DNA of 64,000 nt from Acinetobacter ihumii (GTDB lineage Bacteria; Pseudomonadota; Gammaproteobacteria; Pseudomonadales; Moraxellaceae). Position 1 is the stretch's first letter; every line of letters begins with the position of its first letter. Of this stretch, positions 1 through 9,888 are shown one piece after another. Where the stretch lies: assembly GCF_900625095.1 (NCBI RefSeq), contig NZ_LR130760.1, positions 222,301-286,300 of the forward strand. Direction: 5' to 3'. A program made the position numbers and the translations under genes. The notes under the pieces are model-generated. The model was not told the DNA's origin. It saw only the letters and a list, made by a program, of their open reading frames with translations, and searched no databases.

Positions 1-1352
1 TTCCATCCTTTATTTGCATTTTGAGCAACATCACTCACTGATTTAAGCTGTTCTTCTGTGGCTGCCTGTTTCTGATTATATGTAGCACTCGGATCCCATG
101 TCGTATTGGTTAATCCACTGACTCGTCCGGTGGCTCCATTAATAATAACTGGGTTTGATCCAGCCCCCACTGTAATTTGTGATGCACCTACGGTGGTCGT
201 ATTTGTTCCATCAGATACCACTGTACCATCTACCGTACTGCTATTCGATTTTGCACCGTCTTTGAGTTCTAATTTACCATCAGTAATTTTACTATTGCCG
301 ACAGTTAAACTGCCTGCTTTAGTCAAATCTATATTCTTAGCCAGTTCAACTGCAACTTTTCCATCTACAACTTTGGTGGTGATATTATTATCTGCACCTA
401 CAATATCAATAGTTTCTCCCAATTTTTTGTTCACTGTATTACTATCGGCAGCTTTTAGACCAAAACCTGAATCAGTTATATCTGTTTGAACAGCTTTTAA
501 TTGTTCTTCTGTTGCAGCACGTCCTACGGTTGCAAAATCAGGACCAGTGATGGTTTTGTTGGTTAGACCTGTAATACTGCCAGCTGTAACACTTGTCGTA
601 CCAATAGTTAAACTACCCGCCGAAGTCAAATTAATATCAGGATTGAGATTTACAGTTAAATTATTAGCTGTAGCAGCTAATTTGACATTGCCATCCGTGT
701 TATCAAAATCTAATGTTTCATCAGGTGCAATTTTCTGAGAGGATGATGCTATTTCTCCTTTATTTGTTGAAGTAAACTTCCATCCTTTATTTGCATTTTG
801 AGCAACATCACTCACTGATTTAAGCTGTTCTTCTGTGGCTGCCTGTTTCTGATTATATGTAGCACTCGGATCCCATGTCGTATTGGTTAATCCACTGACT
901 CGTCCGGTGGCTCCATTAATAATAACTGGGTTTGATCCAGCCCCCACTGTAATTTGTGATGCACCTACGGTGGTCGTATTTGTTCCATCAGATACCACTG
1001 TACCATCTACCGTACTGCTATTCGATTTTGCACCGTCTTTGAGTTCTAATTTACCATCAGTAATTTTACTATTGCCGACAGTTAAACTGCCTGCTTTAGT
1101 CAAATCTATATTCTTAGCCAGTTCAACTGCAACTTTTCCATCTACAACTTTGGTGGTGATATTATTATCTGCACCTACAATATCAATGGTTTCTCCCAAT
1201 TTTTTGTTCACTGTATTACTATCGGCAGCTTTTAGACCAAAACCTGAATCAGTTATATCTGTTTGAACAGCTTTTAATTGTTCTTCTGTTGCAGCACGTC
1301 CTACGGTTGCAAAATCAGGACCAGTGATGGTTTTGTTGGTTAGACCTGTAAT
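1..1352. repeat. 777-bp tandem repeat inside the adhesin gene
   Basis: Bases 1-575 recur at 778-1352 with one difference seen (a at 411, g at 1188). The period of 777 bp is exactly 259 codons, so the reading frame is kept. Copy 1 reaches the window edge, so more copies may lie outside. Near-identity points to recent duplication or gene conversion, the usual way such stalks change length. Confidence 0.9.
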
Positions 1353-4300
1353 TGCACCTGTATTACCATTAATCGTAACAGGGTTTCCGCCAGTCGTAGG
1401 ACCCACTTTTATCACAGGCTCTAAACCAAATGTGATTCCATTTTTACCTGTATTGGTGACTTTAATATTAGTATCAGTAGAACTGAAATCGACATTTTCC
1501 CCTAAAGCAATTGTATCTTTAGAAGCAACATCATTATTGGCACTCACAGTAAAACCTTTATTTATAATATCTTTAATCTGACTGCCATTCACTGCATCCA
1601 TTGAAGTGTCAGTAATTGCACCCGCACCGACATTCGTAATCTTATTGGTTCCAGCATTAATACCCGTTTTGCTAATGCTTGGTGAATTAGGTACCGCTCC
1701 ACCACTTACATCCACAAAAGTCAGACCTTTATCATCGATGACAGTACCAGCAGCATTCACACTATTTAGTTTAATATCTTTGGCCAGTTTTATACTCAGT
1801 TTGTTGTTAGTACTATCTGCGACTACACCAATATTATTGTCAGTTAAGTTTGTGGCGACAGATTCCCCACCCACAATGTCTAAAGTTTGACCTAATTTAC
1901 GCTGAACAACGATACCAGCATTATCACCCCGAAAACCAAGTGGTGTTGCAAGTTGATCTTCTGTCGCTGCGCGTCCACTGGTATAGCTGTCTGGATTAAA
2001 TGGGCTGGTATTTTTTAAGCCTGTAATATACCCATTTTTACCATTAATACTGATGGTTGAACCTCCTGGCAGTCCACCAATATTTACAACCTCAGCAAGT
2101 TTTAGATCAACATTTGTACCACTATGGCCAATCGTAATGTTTTTGTCGCTATTAGAGAAATCTACTGTTGCATCTGGTGCAACATTGGACTTATTGACTG
2201 TATCTTTATTCGTCGTTAGATTCCAACCCTTGTTGGCTGTATCATTGACTTGTTTCAATTGTTCTTCAGTCGCTGCACGACCTTGAGTTGCAAATCCTGC
2301 TACGGTTAAAGTTTTATTAGTTAAACCTGTTAATGTTCCAGTTGTACCACTCAGCACAACATTGTTACTTGCATTTTTTAGTGTAATTGTATTGGCATCA
2401 ATAGTATTACTACTCGCACCTGCTGTAATAGTATGATTAGTCGACGTATTTACATTACTATTATTTGAAGCATCTTTTATTTCAACTTTTCCATCTGTTA
2501 GCTTAGTAGTTCCAACCGTTAAACTACCTGCGCTAGTTAAATTCACATCTTTGGCTAATTTTAGCTGTAAAGTATCTGAACCATTCGCTACTACACCAAT
2601 ATTATTGTCTGTAAGTGTGCCTGCTGCCCCACCATTTACTTTAAGATCACTGCCTAATTTACGCTCGACTTTAGCCCCTTTGTCATCGACAAAACCTAGT
2701 GGCTTTTGCACTTCTTCCTGTACGGCAAAGAGTTGACTTCCATTGACAGCATCTGTACTTGTAGAACTTACTCGACCAGCGGCAACATTGATAATTTGTC
2801 GTTCTTTACCACCACTTCCTATACTCAAAGTTGAAGTTGGTGCTGTACCTGCATAGTTATAAGTTCTTCCATTAATCGTCGCACCACTTGTCGCATTTGC
2901 ATTTCCAGAAATAGAATCACTTCCCAACGCTATCGCATTAGGATGAGTACTCTCTACTTTGGCATTTTTACCTATCGCAATTCCATTCGTCGCACCATTA
3001 CTAATGGTAGCATTCGTACCAACAGCAATTGAGTCAATTGCATTGTTATTTACGTTTGCGCCATTACCCAATGCTGTTGCATTGTTAGATCCACTTCCAA
3101 TTGCAGCACCACTACCGATAGCAAATGCATCCTGTGCATCACTTGATGCTTTATAGCCAAGAGAATAAGCATTTTTTGCTCGTGCTTCCGCTTCTGTACC
3201 CAAGGCATAAGAATTTTCACCAAATGTTTCTGCCAAAGTACCAATAGCTGTAGAATCTGATCCACTTGCAGTGGTATTTCGACCTAAAGCAAGAGCTTGT
3301 GTAGCTTTACTACGTGCCTCATGCCCAATCGCAACACCATTGTCTTGTTCTACAGTAGCCTTTCGACCAATGACCACAGCCTGATCGGCATTCTGAACTT
3401 CTGCTTCACTACCAATGGCAATCGCATAGTCTGTGGTTCCGCTGGTTTGATCTGTCTGAACATTTTTACCAATCCCAATACTATCTTTCCCTTTGGTACT
3501 GACTAGATTTCCCAGTGCAATATTGTTTTCATCCAAAGCTGTATTGGCTTTACCTAAAGCAATAGAACTTTCACCTCTCGCTCGAGTGTTATTGTTACCA
3601 ATTGCAATGCTACTCTCGGCTTCTGTTTGAACATTTGACCCTAGGGCGACACTATTTTTTGCAGCTACACTTGTCGCTGCGGTAGGTCCAACAGCAATCG
3701 AATTACTACCAATCGCCTGATCACTTAATTTATTGGCACCATCAGTACTATTAATTGAGACATATTTGACAGTTGCATTTTGAGCTAATGCCTTAACTTG
3801 GCCTAAATTAACGGCCTGATTATCATTGGTTGCTGTTGCAACATTGTTAATGGTGGTTCCTTTGCCGCCATTTAACCCAAGAGTGATTTCATTTTGGCTT
3901 GAATTCGTATAAGTGACATAATAATCTGATGGTAAGGTTCCTCCACCTCCACCACCTGCCGCGATTGCAGCCACAATACTGCTATATTTATTCCCATTAA
4001 TATCTATTTCACCAAATTTACTATCAGTTGATCCCGTTAAACCCAAGATAGTATCAACATCCTTATGTAATTGAGTGAGCTGACTTACATTAACAGCATC
4101 TGTAGGATTCCCCCCAGGTGCAACATTGGTGATTCTTCGATTTAAAGTTACTGTTCCATTCGTTGAGCCAACAGAAACAATGTTGTAACCATCCACTGCC
4201 ACATTTGGAACCGTATCTGAGACTAAATATGCTTGTGTTTTTGAGTTGGTACTAGCATCACTATTGATACCTAATGCAATATTATTCGCTGATGCTGCTG

Positions 4301-6113
4301 CATTTGAACCAATTGCAACCCCCCCTGTACCCGTCACTTTAGCACTAGAGCCAATCACTGTGGCCTGAGGGCCACCGCTTACTTGTGCTGAATCACCAAT
4401 CACTACTGATTCACTAGAATTTTTGGTGTTAGAGCCCAATGAAATCGAACGTGTAATAGATCCACCATCTTTATTACTATCACGTCCAATGGAAATGTTA
4501 TCATCTCCATCAATATTACTACCCGCTTGTATACCAATCGCAATATTGCTATCAGAACTACTTTTGTCATCTTTCGAAAGATTTGTGCCAGCACCACTAC
4601 CTATGGCAATATTTTGATTTCCATAAACATTTTGTCCAGCATTTTTACCAATAGCAATATGTTCAACCCGATCAGTCGTAATTCCTTGAGTTGAACCTAT
4701 CCCTGCATTCTCACCAATCGAAATGCCTGAGGTAGTATCTGCTACGGCACCATTACCAACTGAAACTGCATTATTCCTTGTTGCGCTGGCTTTGTTACCA
4801 ATTGAGGTAGAACTATTACCGGTTGCAATCGTGCTATCGCCGATTGCAACACTTGAAAGCCCCCCGGCATTATTTGATGACCCCAACGCCACACTTGAAG
4901 TTCCCCCTGCTATATTTGCAGTTCCGACTGCTGTACTGTTTGCGCCAATTGAGGTATTTGCACCGCTTAAGATTACTGATTTTATTGCATTGTATTCAGC
5001 TTGAGTAACAGGGATGCCATTAATTTTGGTAATATCTGTCTCATTTGGACCAGTCGCTTCAACAGGTACCCCATTAATACTTGTGATCGTACCCACATTA
5101 TTTTTGGTAATGACTAAAGACCTTACAGCGCCAGCACTACCAACAGCGGTACTGTTTTTACCCAATGTGGCTGTTCCTTGCCCCACTGCTACTGAGCCAT
5201 CCTGTAAAGACTGCGAACCTTTACCAATTGAAATACTTCCAACACCTGTGGCAGTTGAGGTATTCCCTATCGCAATTGAACTATCGGAATTTGACGTAGC
5301 CAATGGTCCAATTGCGGTAGAGTCTTCACCTAAAGCACTCGCATCAGCTTTGGTTGATTTTGTTCTAAAATATTGTATCCCATTATAATTATTACTAATG
5401 CCTAAATTCTTAATTTGACCGTAATTTACGGCATCACTATCAGCAGTTCCATTTGCTAAACCCGTAATTTTCTTATTATTTAAATTTGCACCATTATTTA
5501 AATTGGCGCTTCCTGTAACAGTTAATGCTCCTCCTATTGTTGTATTTCCTGTAGTTGTAATAGTATTAAAGTTAACATCATCTGCTGTTTTAACTGTATA
5601 AATCGTTTGACCATTACTACCAGAGCTAGGCGTCACGTTAATATTTTTACCTGCAACAACATCAGTTTTTGCAGCTTTAACGTCTGATTGCAATGTATTT
5701 ATTTTTGAATTCGCGCTATTTAAATCAGTTTGCGACGCTTTTGTTGCAAGGCCTGTAGTCGCATTATTAACTTGATTATTAAGAGCAGTTAAATCACTTT
5801 GAGATGCCTTGGTTGCAAGACCTGTTGTAGCGTTATTGACTTGACTATTTAAATCATTGAAAGATGCACCACTACTGGTTGTTACATCTGAACCTGTAAC
5901 AACACCTGTGGCTGTTATTTTACCAGCTACATTCAAATCTTCATTGATATCTTGTGCATGAGTTGAAATAGCTACAGCTGCTATAGTTCCAACAAATATA
6001 CTATTGACTGTCTTTTTGACAGATTTTGATTTGCTTTTAGACTTAGCTAATTCAGAAACCGCGACCCATGCTCCTAAAGAAGCATTCCATACAACCTTAT
6101 AGATTTTATTCAT
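1..6113 (-). CDS. Trimeric autotransporter adhesin (Ata/YadA-like), 3' end beyond window
   Basis: Surface adhesin of the type Vc secretion family; the first ~2037 residues are visible and the frame is open to the window edge. It opens with an extended signal peptide region (ESPR): MNKIYKVVWNASLGAWVAVS, followed by a lysine/serine stretch and a hydrophobic core ending near STHAQDI. After a short coiled-coil-like part come two YadA-type head regions built of repeated AIG/SxAxG units (about 5400-4230 and 3770-2880). Neck motifs DAVNYGQI, DAVNVSQL, QAVNLGQV, DAVNGSQL and DAVNGSQI lie near 5430, 4095, 3815, 2745 and 1595. The distal part is a stalk of GLTNKT...GRAATEEQL and GLTNTTWDPSATYNQKQA modules that includes a 777-bp tandem repeat. 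The C-terminal YadA anchor is off the left edge. Family call is secure; the host ligand cannot be told. Confidence 0.93.
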   Translation of the reverse strand, partial: MNKIYKVVWNASLGAWVAVSELAKSKSKSKSVKKTVNSIFVGTIAAVAISTHAQDINEDLNVAGKITATGVVTGSDVTTSSGASFNDLNSQVNNATTGLATKASQSDLTALNNQVNNATTGLATKASQTDLNSANSKINTLQSDVKAAKTDVVAGKNINVTPSSGSNGQTIYTVKTADDVNFNTITTTGNTTIGGALTVTGSANLNNGANLNNKKITGLANGTADSDAVNYGQIKNLGISNNYNGIQYFRTKSTKADASALGEDSTAIGPLATSNSDSSIAIGNTSTATGVGSISIGKGSQSLQDGSVAVGQGTATLGKNSTAVGSAGAVRSLVITKNNVGTITSINGVPVEATGPNETDITKINGIPVTQAEYNAIKSVILSGANTSIGANSTAVGTANIAGGTSSVALGSSNNAGGLSSVAIGDSTIATGNSSTSIGNKASATRNNAVSVGNGAVADTTSGISIGENAGIGSTQGITTDRVEHIAIGKNAGQNVYGNQNIAIGSGAGTNLSKDDKSSSDSNIAIGIQAGSNIDGDDNISIGRDSNKDGGSITRSISLGSNTKNSSESVVIGDSAQVSGGPQATVIGSSAKVTGTGGVAIGSNAAASANNIALGINSDASTNSKTQAYLVSDTVPNVAVDGYNIVSVGSTNGTVTLNRRITNVAPGGNPTDAVNVSQLTQLHKDVDTILGLTGSTDSKFGEIDINGNKYSSIVAAIAAGGGGGGTLPSDYYVTYTNSSQNEITLGLNGGKGTTINNVATATNDNQAVNLGQVKALAQNATVKYVSINSTDGANKLSDQAIGSNSIAVGPTAATSVAAKNSVALGSNVQTEAESSIAIGNNNTRARGESSIALGKANTALDENNIALGNLVSTKGKDSIGIGKNVQTDQTSGTTDYAIAIGSEAEVQNADQAVVIGRKATVEQDNGVAIGHEARSKATQALALGRNTTASGSDSTAIGTLAETFGENSYALGTEAEARAKNAYSLGYKASSDAQDAFAIGSGAAIGSGSNNATALGNGANVNNNAIDSIAVGTNATISNGATNGIAIGKNAKVESTHPNAIALGSDSISGNANATSGATINGRTYNYAGTAPTSTLSIGSGGKERQIINVAAGRVSSTSTDAVNGSQLFAVQEEVQKPLGFVDDKGAKVERKLGSDLKVNGGAAGTLTDNNIGVVANGSDTLQLKLAKDVNLTSAGSLTVGTTKLTDGKVEIKDASNNSNVNTSTNHTITAGASSNTIDANTITLKNASNNVVLSGTTGTLTGLTNKTLTVAGFATQGRAATEEQLKQVNDTANKGWNLTTNKDTVNKSNVAPDATVDFSNSDKNITIGHSGTNVDLKLAEVVNIGGLPGGSTISINGKNGYITGLKNTSPFNPDSYTSGRAATEDQLATPLGFRGDNAGIVVQRKLGQTLDIVGGESVATNLTDNNIGVVADSTNNKLSIKLAKDIKLNSVNAAGTVIDDKGLTFVDVSGGAVPNSPSISKTGINAGTNKITNVGAGAITDTSMDAVNGSQIKDIINKGFTVSANNDVASKDTIALGENVDFSSTDTNIKVTNTGKNGITFGLEPVIKVGPTTGGNPVTINGNTGAITGLTNKTITGPDFATVGRAATEEQLKAVQTDITDSGFGLKAADSNTVNKKLGETIDIVGADNNITTKVVDGKVAVELAKNIDLTKAGSLTVGNSKITDGKLELKDGAKSNSSTVDGTVVSDGTNTTTVGASQITVGAGSNPVIINGATGRVSGLTNTTWDPSATYNQKQAATEEQLKSVSDVAQNANKGWKFTSTNKGEIASSSQKIAPDETLDFDNTDGNVKLAATANNLTVNLNPDINLTSAGSLTIGTTSVTAGSITGLTNKTITGPDFATVGRAATEEQLKAVQTDITDSGFGLKAADSNTVNKKLGETIDIVGADNNITTKVVDGKVAVELAKNIDLTKAGSLTVGNSKITDGKLELKDGAKSNSSTVDGTVVSDGTNTTTVGASQITVGAGSNPVIINGATGRVSGLTNTTWDPSATYNQKQAATEEQLKSVSDVAQNANKGW

Positions 6114-6413
6114 AATTTATCCGCCACTTTTTGTTTGTAAAATTCGTTTATTAAATTTAAATAATTTTGTTTTATTGGAATTTTATAGCTTTATTTTTCC
6201 ATCGACTCAATCACATATTTAAAAAAATATGTAACCAAGAAAGAAATAATTTAATGACAAAATTATATTCAATAATTATTCTAAAAAAAATAAGAATATA
6301 CAATCATGTAGTAGATAAGTAATCATTTTAAATATATAATCTTTTCTACTATAATTTCATTATTCATTGAGAGTTATGTATCAGTTTGTTAATCTATTAA
6401 CATTGTAATTAAA
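6114..6413. other. AT-rich divergent intergenic region
   Basis: About 300 bp of very AT-rich DNA between the divergent adhesin and cyclo-ligase genes. It must carry both promoters, but I cannot pick hexamers with confidence. No ORF or stable hairpin was seen. In many gammaproteobacteria 6S RNA precedes the cyclo-ligase gene; nothing resembling it is visible here. Confidence 0.5.
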
Positions 6414-6989
6414 ATGAAAAATATTCGTAAAACTTTAATTCAAAAGCGCAAACAGCTAGACAAATTTCAGCAACGTCAATCAGCGTCGTTGGCATTAATT
6501 TTTTTTAGAACATTTTTAACAACGTCTTATCATCAAAAAATAGGTCTTTACCTCCATGCTTTTGGCGAAGTTCATACTCAACTTTTAATTGAAGAATGTT
6601 ATCGATTAAACAAAGACGTTTATCTGCCCATGATTTGTAACATGAACAAAAAATTGGTCTGGGTTAAAGTCAGTCACCATCAATATCGAAATAAACGGTT
6701 TTCACTTCATCGCTTAGGTATGAAAGAACCTACGGCAAGCCGAGGTCATCATGTTTCTTATCTTGATCTATTGGTTGTGCCGCTCGTAGGTTGCGATCAT
6801 AAAGGAACTCGACTGGGAATGGGCGGTGGTTTTTATGACCGTACTTTAGCAACTGCACCACACAGACCTTTCCGACTAGGTTTGGCGCATTCATTCCAGT
6901 TACTTGATCAAACGCTTCCACGTCAGCCATGGGATCAAGCACTGGATGCATTACTGACACCCGATCAAATTTATCATTTTAAACGTTAA
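6414..6989 (+). CDS. 5-formyltetrahydrofolate cyclo-ligase
   Basis: Converts 5-formyl-THF to 5,10-methenyl-THF with ATP, a cytosolic folate salvage step. The protein is 191 aa, normal for the family. The C-terminal signature RLGMGGGFYDR (residues 133-143) is intact, preceded by the usual LDLLVVPLVG strand. The N-terminus is rich in K/R/Q, as in the ygfA (fau) family. The start is the first ATG after a 300-bp gap with no good Shine-Dalgarno sequence. It stands alone, divergent from the adhesin and 130 bp before lon. Confidence 0.92.
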   Translation: MKNIRKTLIQKRKQLDKFQQRQSASLALIFFRTFLTTSYHQKIGLYLHAFGEVHTQLLIEECYRLNKDVYLPMICNMNKKLVWVKVSHHQYRNKRFSLHRLGMKEPTASRGHHVSYLDLLVVPLVGCDHKGTRLGMGGGFYDRTLATAPHRPFRLGLAHSFQLLDQTLPRQPWDQALDALLTPDQIYHFKR

Positions 6990-7119
6990 GCTTTTAAAAA
7001 AATAATTCCGACCGATTTGCTTATTTTTTTGCATTTTCTGTTGTCATCCCCTTGTAATTTTCAAAATACACATCACTATAAAAACATGGCAACATCGTTG
7101 TCACTCATTAGGAGTGCCC

Positions 7120-9546
7120 ATGTCTGAAAATATGATGAATATAGAAACCTTAGAGCCTCAGGTTCCAAGTGTATTACCGCTTTTAGCGTTACGTGATGTT
7201 GTGGTTTATCCACACATGCAAATTGCGCTATTCGTGGGTCGTGAAAAATCGATCAATGCAGTGGATGTGGCTCGTAACAGTGACAATTTAGTATTTGTAG
7301 TTGCACAAAAAGATTCTCTTACTGAAGAAATTGATCACGACAACCTTTATCAATACGGTACTGTCGCGAAGATTGTGCAAGTTGTGAATCACGAAAATGA
7401 TGAAAACTGTATTAAGGTTTTAATTGAAGGTCTTTACCGTTCAAAATTGACTCAAATTATTGATGAAGATAGCCATTTAACCGCTGAACATCAATTAAGT
7501 CCAATGACTGTCAAGATGGATAAAAAAGATCAGGAAACGCGTTTGCAGGAGCTACAAACATTATTTGCTCAATATGCGGAAGCTAAATTACGCAACGCAC
7601 GTGAGCTGATTACTGCTGCAAATAAAATTGAAGATCTGTTACAACTCATGTTCTTTATTGCGACTCGTGTTCCTTTAAATATCGATGTGAAACAGAAGTT
7701 TCTGGAATATGACGAATTTGAAGCACATTTGCAAGAACTGACCAGCTACTTAACTCAGCAATCTGCGGAACAACAGATTGAACAGACCTTACATGACAAC
7801 GTAAAACGTCAAATGGAAAAGAATCAGCGTGAATACTTTCTCAACGAAAAAATGAAAGTGATTCAACGCGAGCTTTCCGATATGAACGGCGGTGCGGAAG
7901 ATGACGTGGCTGAAATTGAAAAACGTCTTGCAGAAGCTGATTTACCAGAACATGTGCGCAAAAAGGCCGAAGCTGAATTTCGCAAATTAAAAGCCATGCA
8001 ACCTGCTTCAAGCGAAGCGGCTGTGGTGCGTAATTATCTTGAAGTGATTCTGGATACACCATGGAATACCGCAAGCAAAGTCAGCATTAACCTGAAAAAA
8101 GCACAGGAAATTCTGGATGCCGACCATTATGGTTTAGACGATGTCAAAGACCGTATTGTGGAATATCTTGCTGTTCAATCCCGGGTGAAAAAACTTCGTG
8201 GCCCAATTTTGTGTCTAGTTGGACCTCCGGGTGTGGGTAAAACCTCACTAGGTGAATCCATTGCAAAAGCCACAGGCCGTGAGTTTGTTCGTATGGCCTT
8301 GGGTGGTGTCCGTGACGAAGCTGAAATTCGTGGTCACCGTCGTACTTACATTGGTGCGATGCCGGGTAAAATTGTGCAGTCATTAACAAAAGTAGGCGTG
8401 AAGAATCCATTATTCTTACTCGACGAAATTGACAAGATGGCACAGGATTATCGTGGCGACCCTGCTTCTGCGTTGCTTGAAGTACTTGATCCATCGCAAA
8501 ACAGTAAGTTTAACGATCATTATCTCGATCTTGATCTGGACTTATCAGAAGTGATGTTCATCTGTACTGCAAACAGCATGAATATTCCTGAAGCATTGCT
8601 GGATCGTATGGAAGTCATTCGCTTACCGGGTTATACCGAGGAAGAGAAAGTCAATATTGCTGAGCGTTATCTGGTTCCAAAAGCAATTAAAGACAATGGC
8701 TTGCGTAGCAGCGAATTGACTGTTCATGAAGAAGCGATTCGCGATATTGTTCGTCGCTACACCCGTGAAGCAGGTGTGCGTAGCTTAGAACGTGAAGTGT
8801 CTAAAATCGCACGTAAGGTCGTGAAAGAAGCGGTCAGCAAAAAGTCGAAAAACTTGCACATCGATGTTACAGGTGAAAATCTGCCAGACTATTTAGGTGC
8901 GCATAAATTTGACTATGGTATGGCTGAAGATGAAGCCCAAGTTGGGCGTGTTAATGGCTTGGCATGGACTTCTGTCGGCGGTGAATTACTGACCATTGAA
9001 GTGGCAGCAGTTAAAGGTAAAGGTAAATTCATTACTACGGGTTCGCTCGGCGATGTGATGAAAGAGTCGATTACCGCAGCCATGACAGTCGTTCGTACCC
9101 GTGCAGATGAATTGGGCATCGAAGCTTCTCGCTTTGAAGAGACTGATGTTCACGTTCACTTGCCTGAAGGTGCAACGCCAAAAGATGGTCCATCTGCGGG
9201 TCTTGCTTTAACGACCGCATTGGTTTCTGCATTTACTGGGATTCCAATTCGTGCCGATATTGCAATGACAGGTGAAACGTCTTTGCGTGGTAATGCGCTA
9301 CGCATTGGTGGCTTAAAAGAGAAACTTTTGGCTGCTCACCGTGGCGGTATCAAGTTAGTGTTTATTCCGCAGGATAACGTCCGTGATTTGGCAGAAATTC
9401 CAGATAACGTGAAGGAAGGTCTGGAAATTAAAGCAGTGAAAAGTATCGATGAGATTCTACCACTTGCTTTGACCAGCCAACCCAAACCATTGCCAAAAGC
9501 ACCCATTGTTAAGCCTGTCGAAGAATCAAAAGCAGCACGTCATTGA
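7120..9546 (+). CDS. lon: ATP-dependent protease Lon
   Basis: Cytosolic AAA+ serine protease that degrades misfolded and regulatory proteins. It has the N-terminal LON substrate domain (residues ~15-210), Walker A GPPGVGKT (368-375), Walker B LLDEIDK, and the C-terminal protease domain with the Ser-Lys dyad S692 (KDGPSAG) and K735 (GGLKEK). The 43-residue spacing matches E. coli S679/K722. The start is ATG 7120, five bases after AGGAG. An in-frame GTG at 7114 overlaps the ribosome site and is rejected. A possible promoter is TTGTAA (7052-7057) with ACTATA (7075-7080); heat-shock control could not be judged. It is monocistronic, ending in a strong terminator. Confidence 0.97.
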   Translation: MSENMMNIETLEPQVPSVLPLLALRDVVVYPHMQIALFVGREKSINAVDVARNSDNLVFVVAQKDSLTEEIDHDNLYQYGTVAKIVQVVNHENDENCIKVLIEGLYRSKLTQIIDEDSHLTAEHQLSPMTVKMDKKDQETRLQELQTLFAQYAEAKLRNARELITAANKIEDLLQLMFFIATRVPLNIDVKQKFLEYDEFEAHLQELTSYLTQQSAEQQIEQTLHDNVKRQMEKNQREYFLNEKMKVIQRELSDMNGGAEDDVAEIEKRLAEADLPEHVRKKAEAEFRKLKAMQPASSEAAVVRNYLEVILDTPWNTASKVSINLKKAQEILDADHYGLDDVKDRIVEYLAVQSRVKKLRGPILCLVGPPGVGKTSLGESIAKATGREFVRMALGGVRDEAEIRGHRRTYIGAMPGKIVQSLTKVGVKNPLFLLDEIDKMAQDYRGDPASALLEVLDPSQNSKFNDHYLDLDLDLSEVMFICTANSMNIPEALLDRMEVIRLPGYTEEEKVNIAERYLVPKAIKDNGLRSSELTVHEEAIRDIVRRYTREAGVRSLEREVSKIARKVVKEAVSKKSKNLHIDVTGENLPDYLGAHKFDYGMAEDEAQVGRVNGLAWTSVGGELLTIEVAAVKGKGKFITTGSLGDVMKESITAAMTVVRTRADELGIEASRFEETDVHVHLPEGATPKDGPSAGLALTTALVSAFTGIPIRADIAMTGETSLRGNALRIGGLKEKLLAAHRGGIKLVFIPQDNVRDLAEIPDNVKEGLEIKAVKSIDEILPLALTSQPKPLPKAPIVKPVEESKAARH

Positions 9547-9562
9547 TTGAATGACATATTGT

Positions 9563-9592
9563 AAAAAAAGAGAGCTTCGGCTCTCTTTTTTT
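9563..9592 (+). terminator. Rho-independent terminator of lon
   Basis: GAGAG-CTTCGG-CTCTC hairpin flanked by A and T runs, just after the lon stop. Confidence 0.9.
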
Positions 9593-9638
9593 ACATTTAA
9601 TAGGTTGAAAAATAACCAGTCATACCCATAATAAATAT

Positions 9639-9752
9639 AAGAGATCATATTTTTATTCCCTATCTTTTCAATGCTCTTGGTATGGTCATCTGATTCTCCA
9701 GACAGATGGCCTTTTAATCGCAGCCCTTCACGCTTTTGGGCTGCGTTTTTTT
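9639..9752 (+). ncRNA. Candidate small RNA between lon and rlmH
   Basis: A complete transcription unit without an ORF. Promoter-like TTGAAA (9605-9610), 16 bp, CATAAT (9627-9632) gives a start near 9639. The transcript would hold a hairpin with arms GGTCATCTG and CAGATGGCC (about 9682-9714), and ends at a GC-rich terminator (9719-9752). lon already has its own terminator upstream, so the second one has no coding client. Family unknown. Alternative: the terminator catches lon readthrough. Confidence 0.5.
9719..9752 (+). terminator. Orphan rho-independent terminator
   Basis: CGCAGCCC / GGGCTGCG stem followed by seven T on the plus strand. The minus strand has no T run, so it acts rightward only. 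Confidence 0.88.
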
Positions 9753-9888
9753 ATTCAAATGTTTTTATAAGCCGGTATACAGCTGTTTAAGGCTTAAACA
9801 TTTAATTATCTCAAATCACAATCTATATGAAGTCAATTTACTTCCCCGTTATACTGATTGCTGTTCGCATATGTCATTGGACCATATT

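Noticed and set aside
106..5388. Many open frames of 60-130 codons on the plus strand of the adhesin region
   Set aside because: They are antisense shadows of the biased, repetitive adhesin codons; the minus-strand frame is continuous for over 2000 codons with ESPR, head and neck motifs.
2800..5400. Regular short repeats that might suggest a CRISPR array
   Set aside because: The periodicity is at protein level (AIG/SxAxG head units), degenerate in DNA, and without conserved repeat-spacer structure.
6114..6413. 6S RNA before the cyclo-ligase gene
   Set aside because: No long imperfect hairpin or 6S-like sequence is present; the region is simply AT-rich.
7114..7122. GTG 7114 as lon start
   Set aside because: It overlaps the AGGAG ribosome site; ATG 7120 is spaced correctly.
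9736..9888. N-terminal extension of RlmH
   Set aside because: It would start inside the upstream terminator and adds sequence not found in the family.
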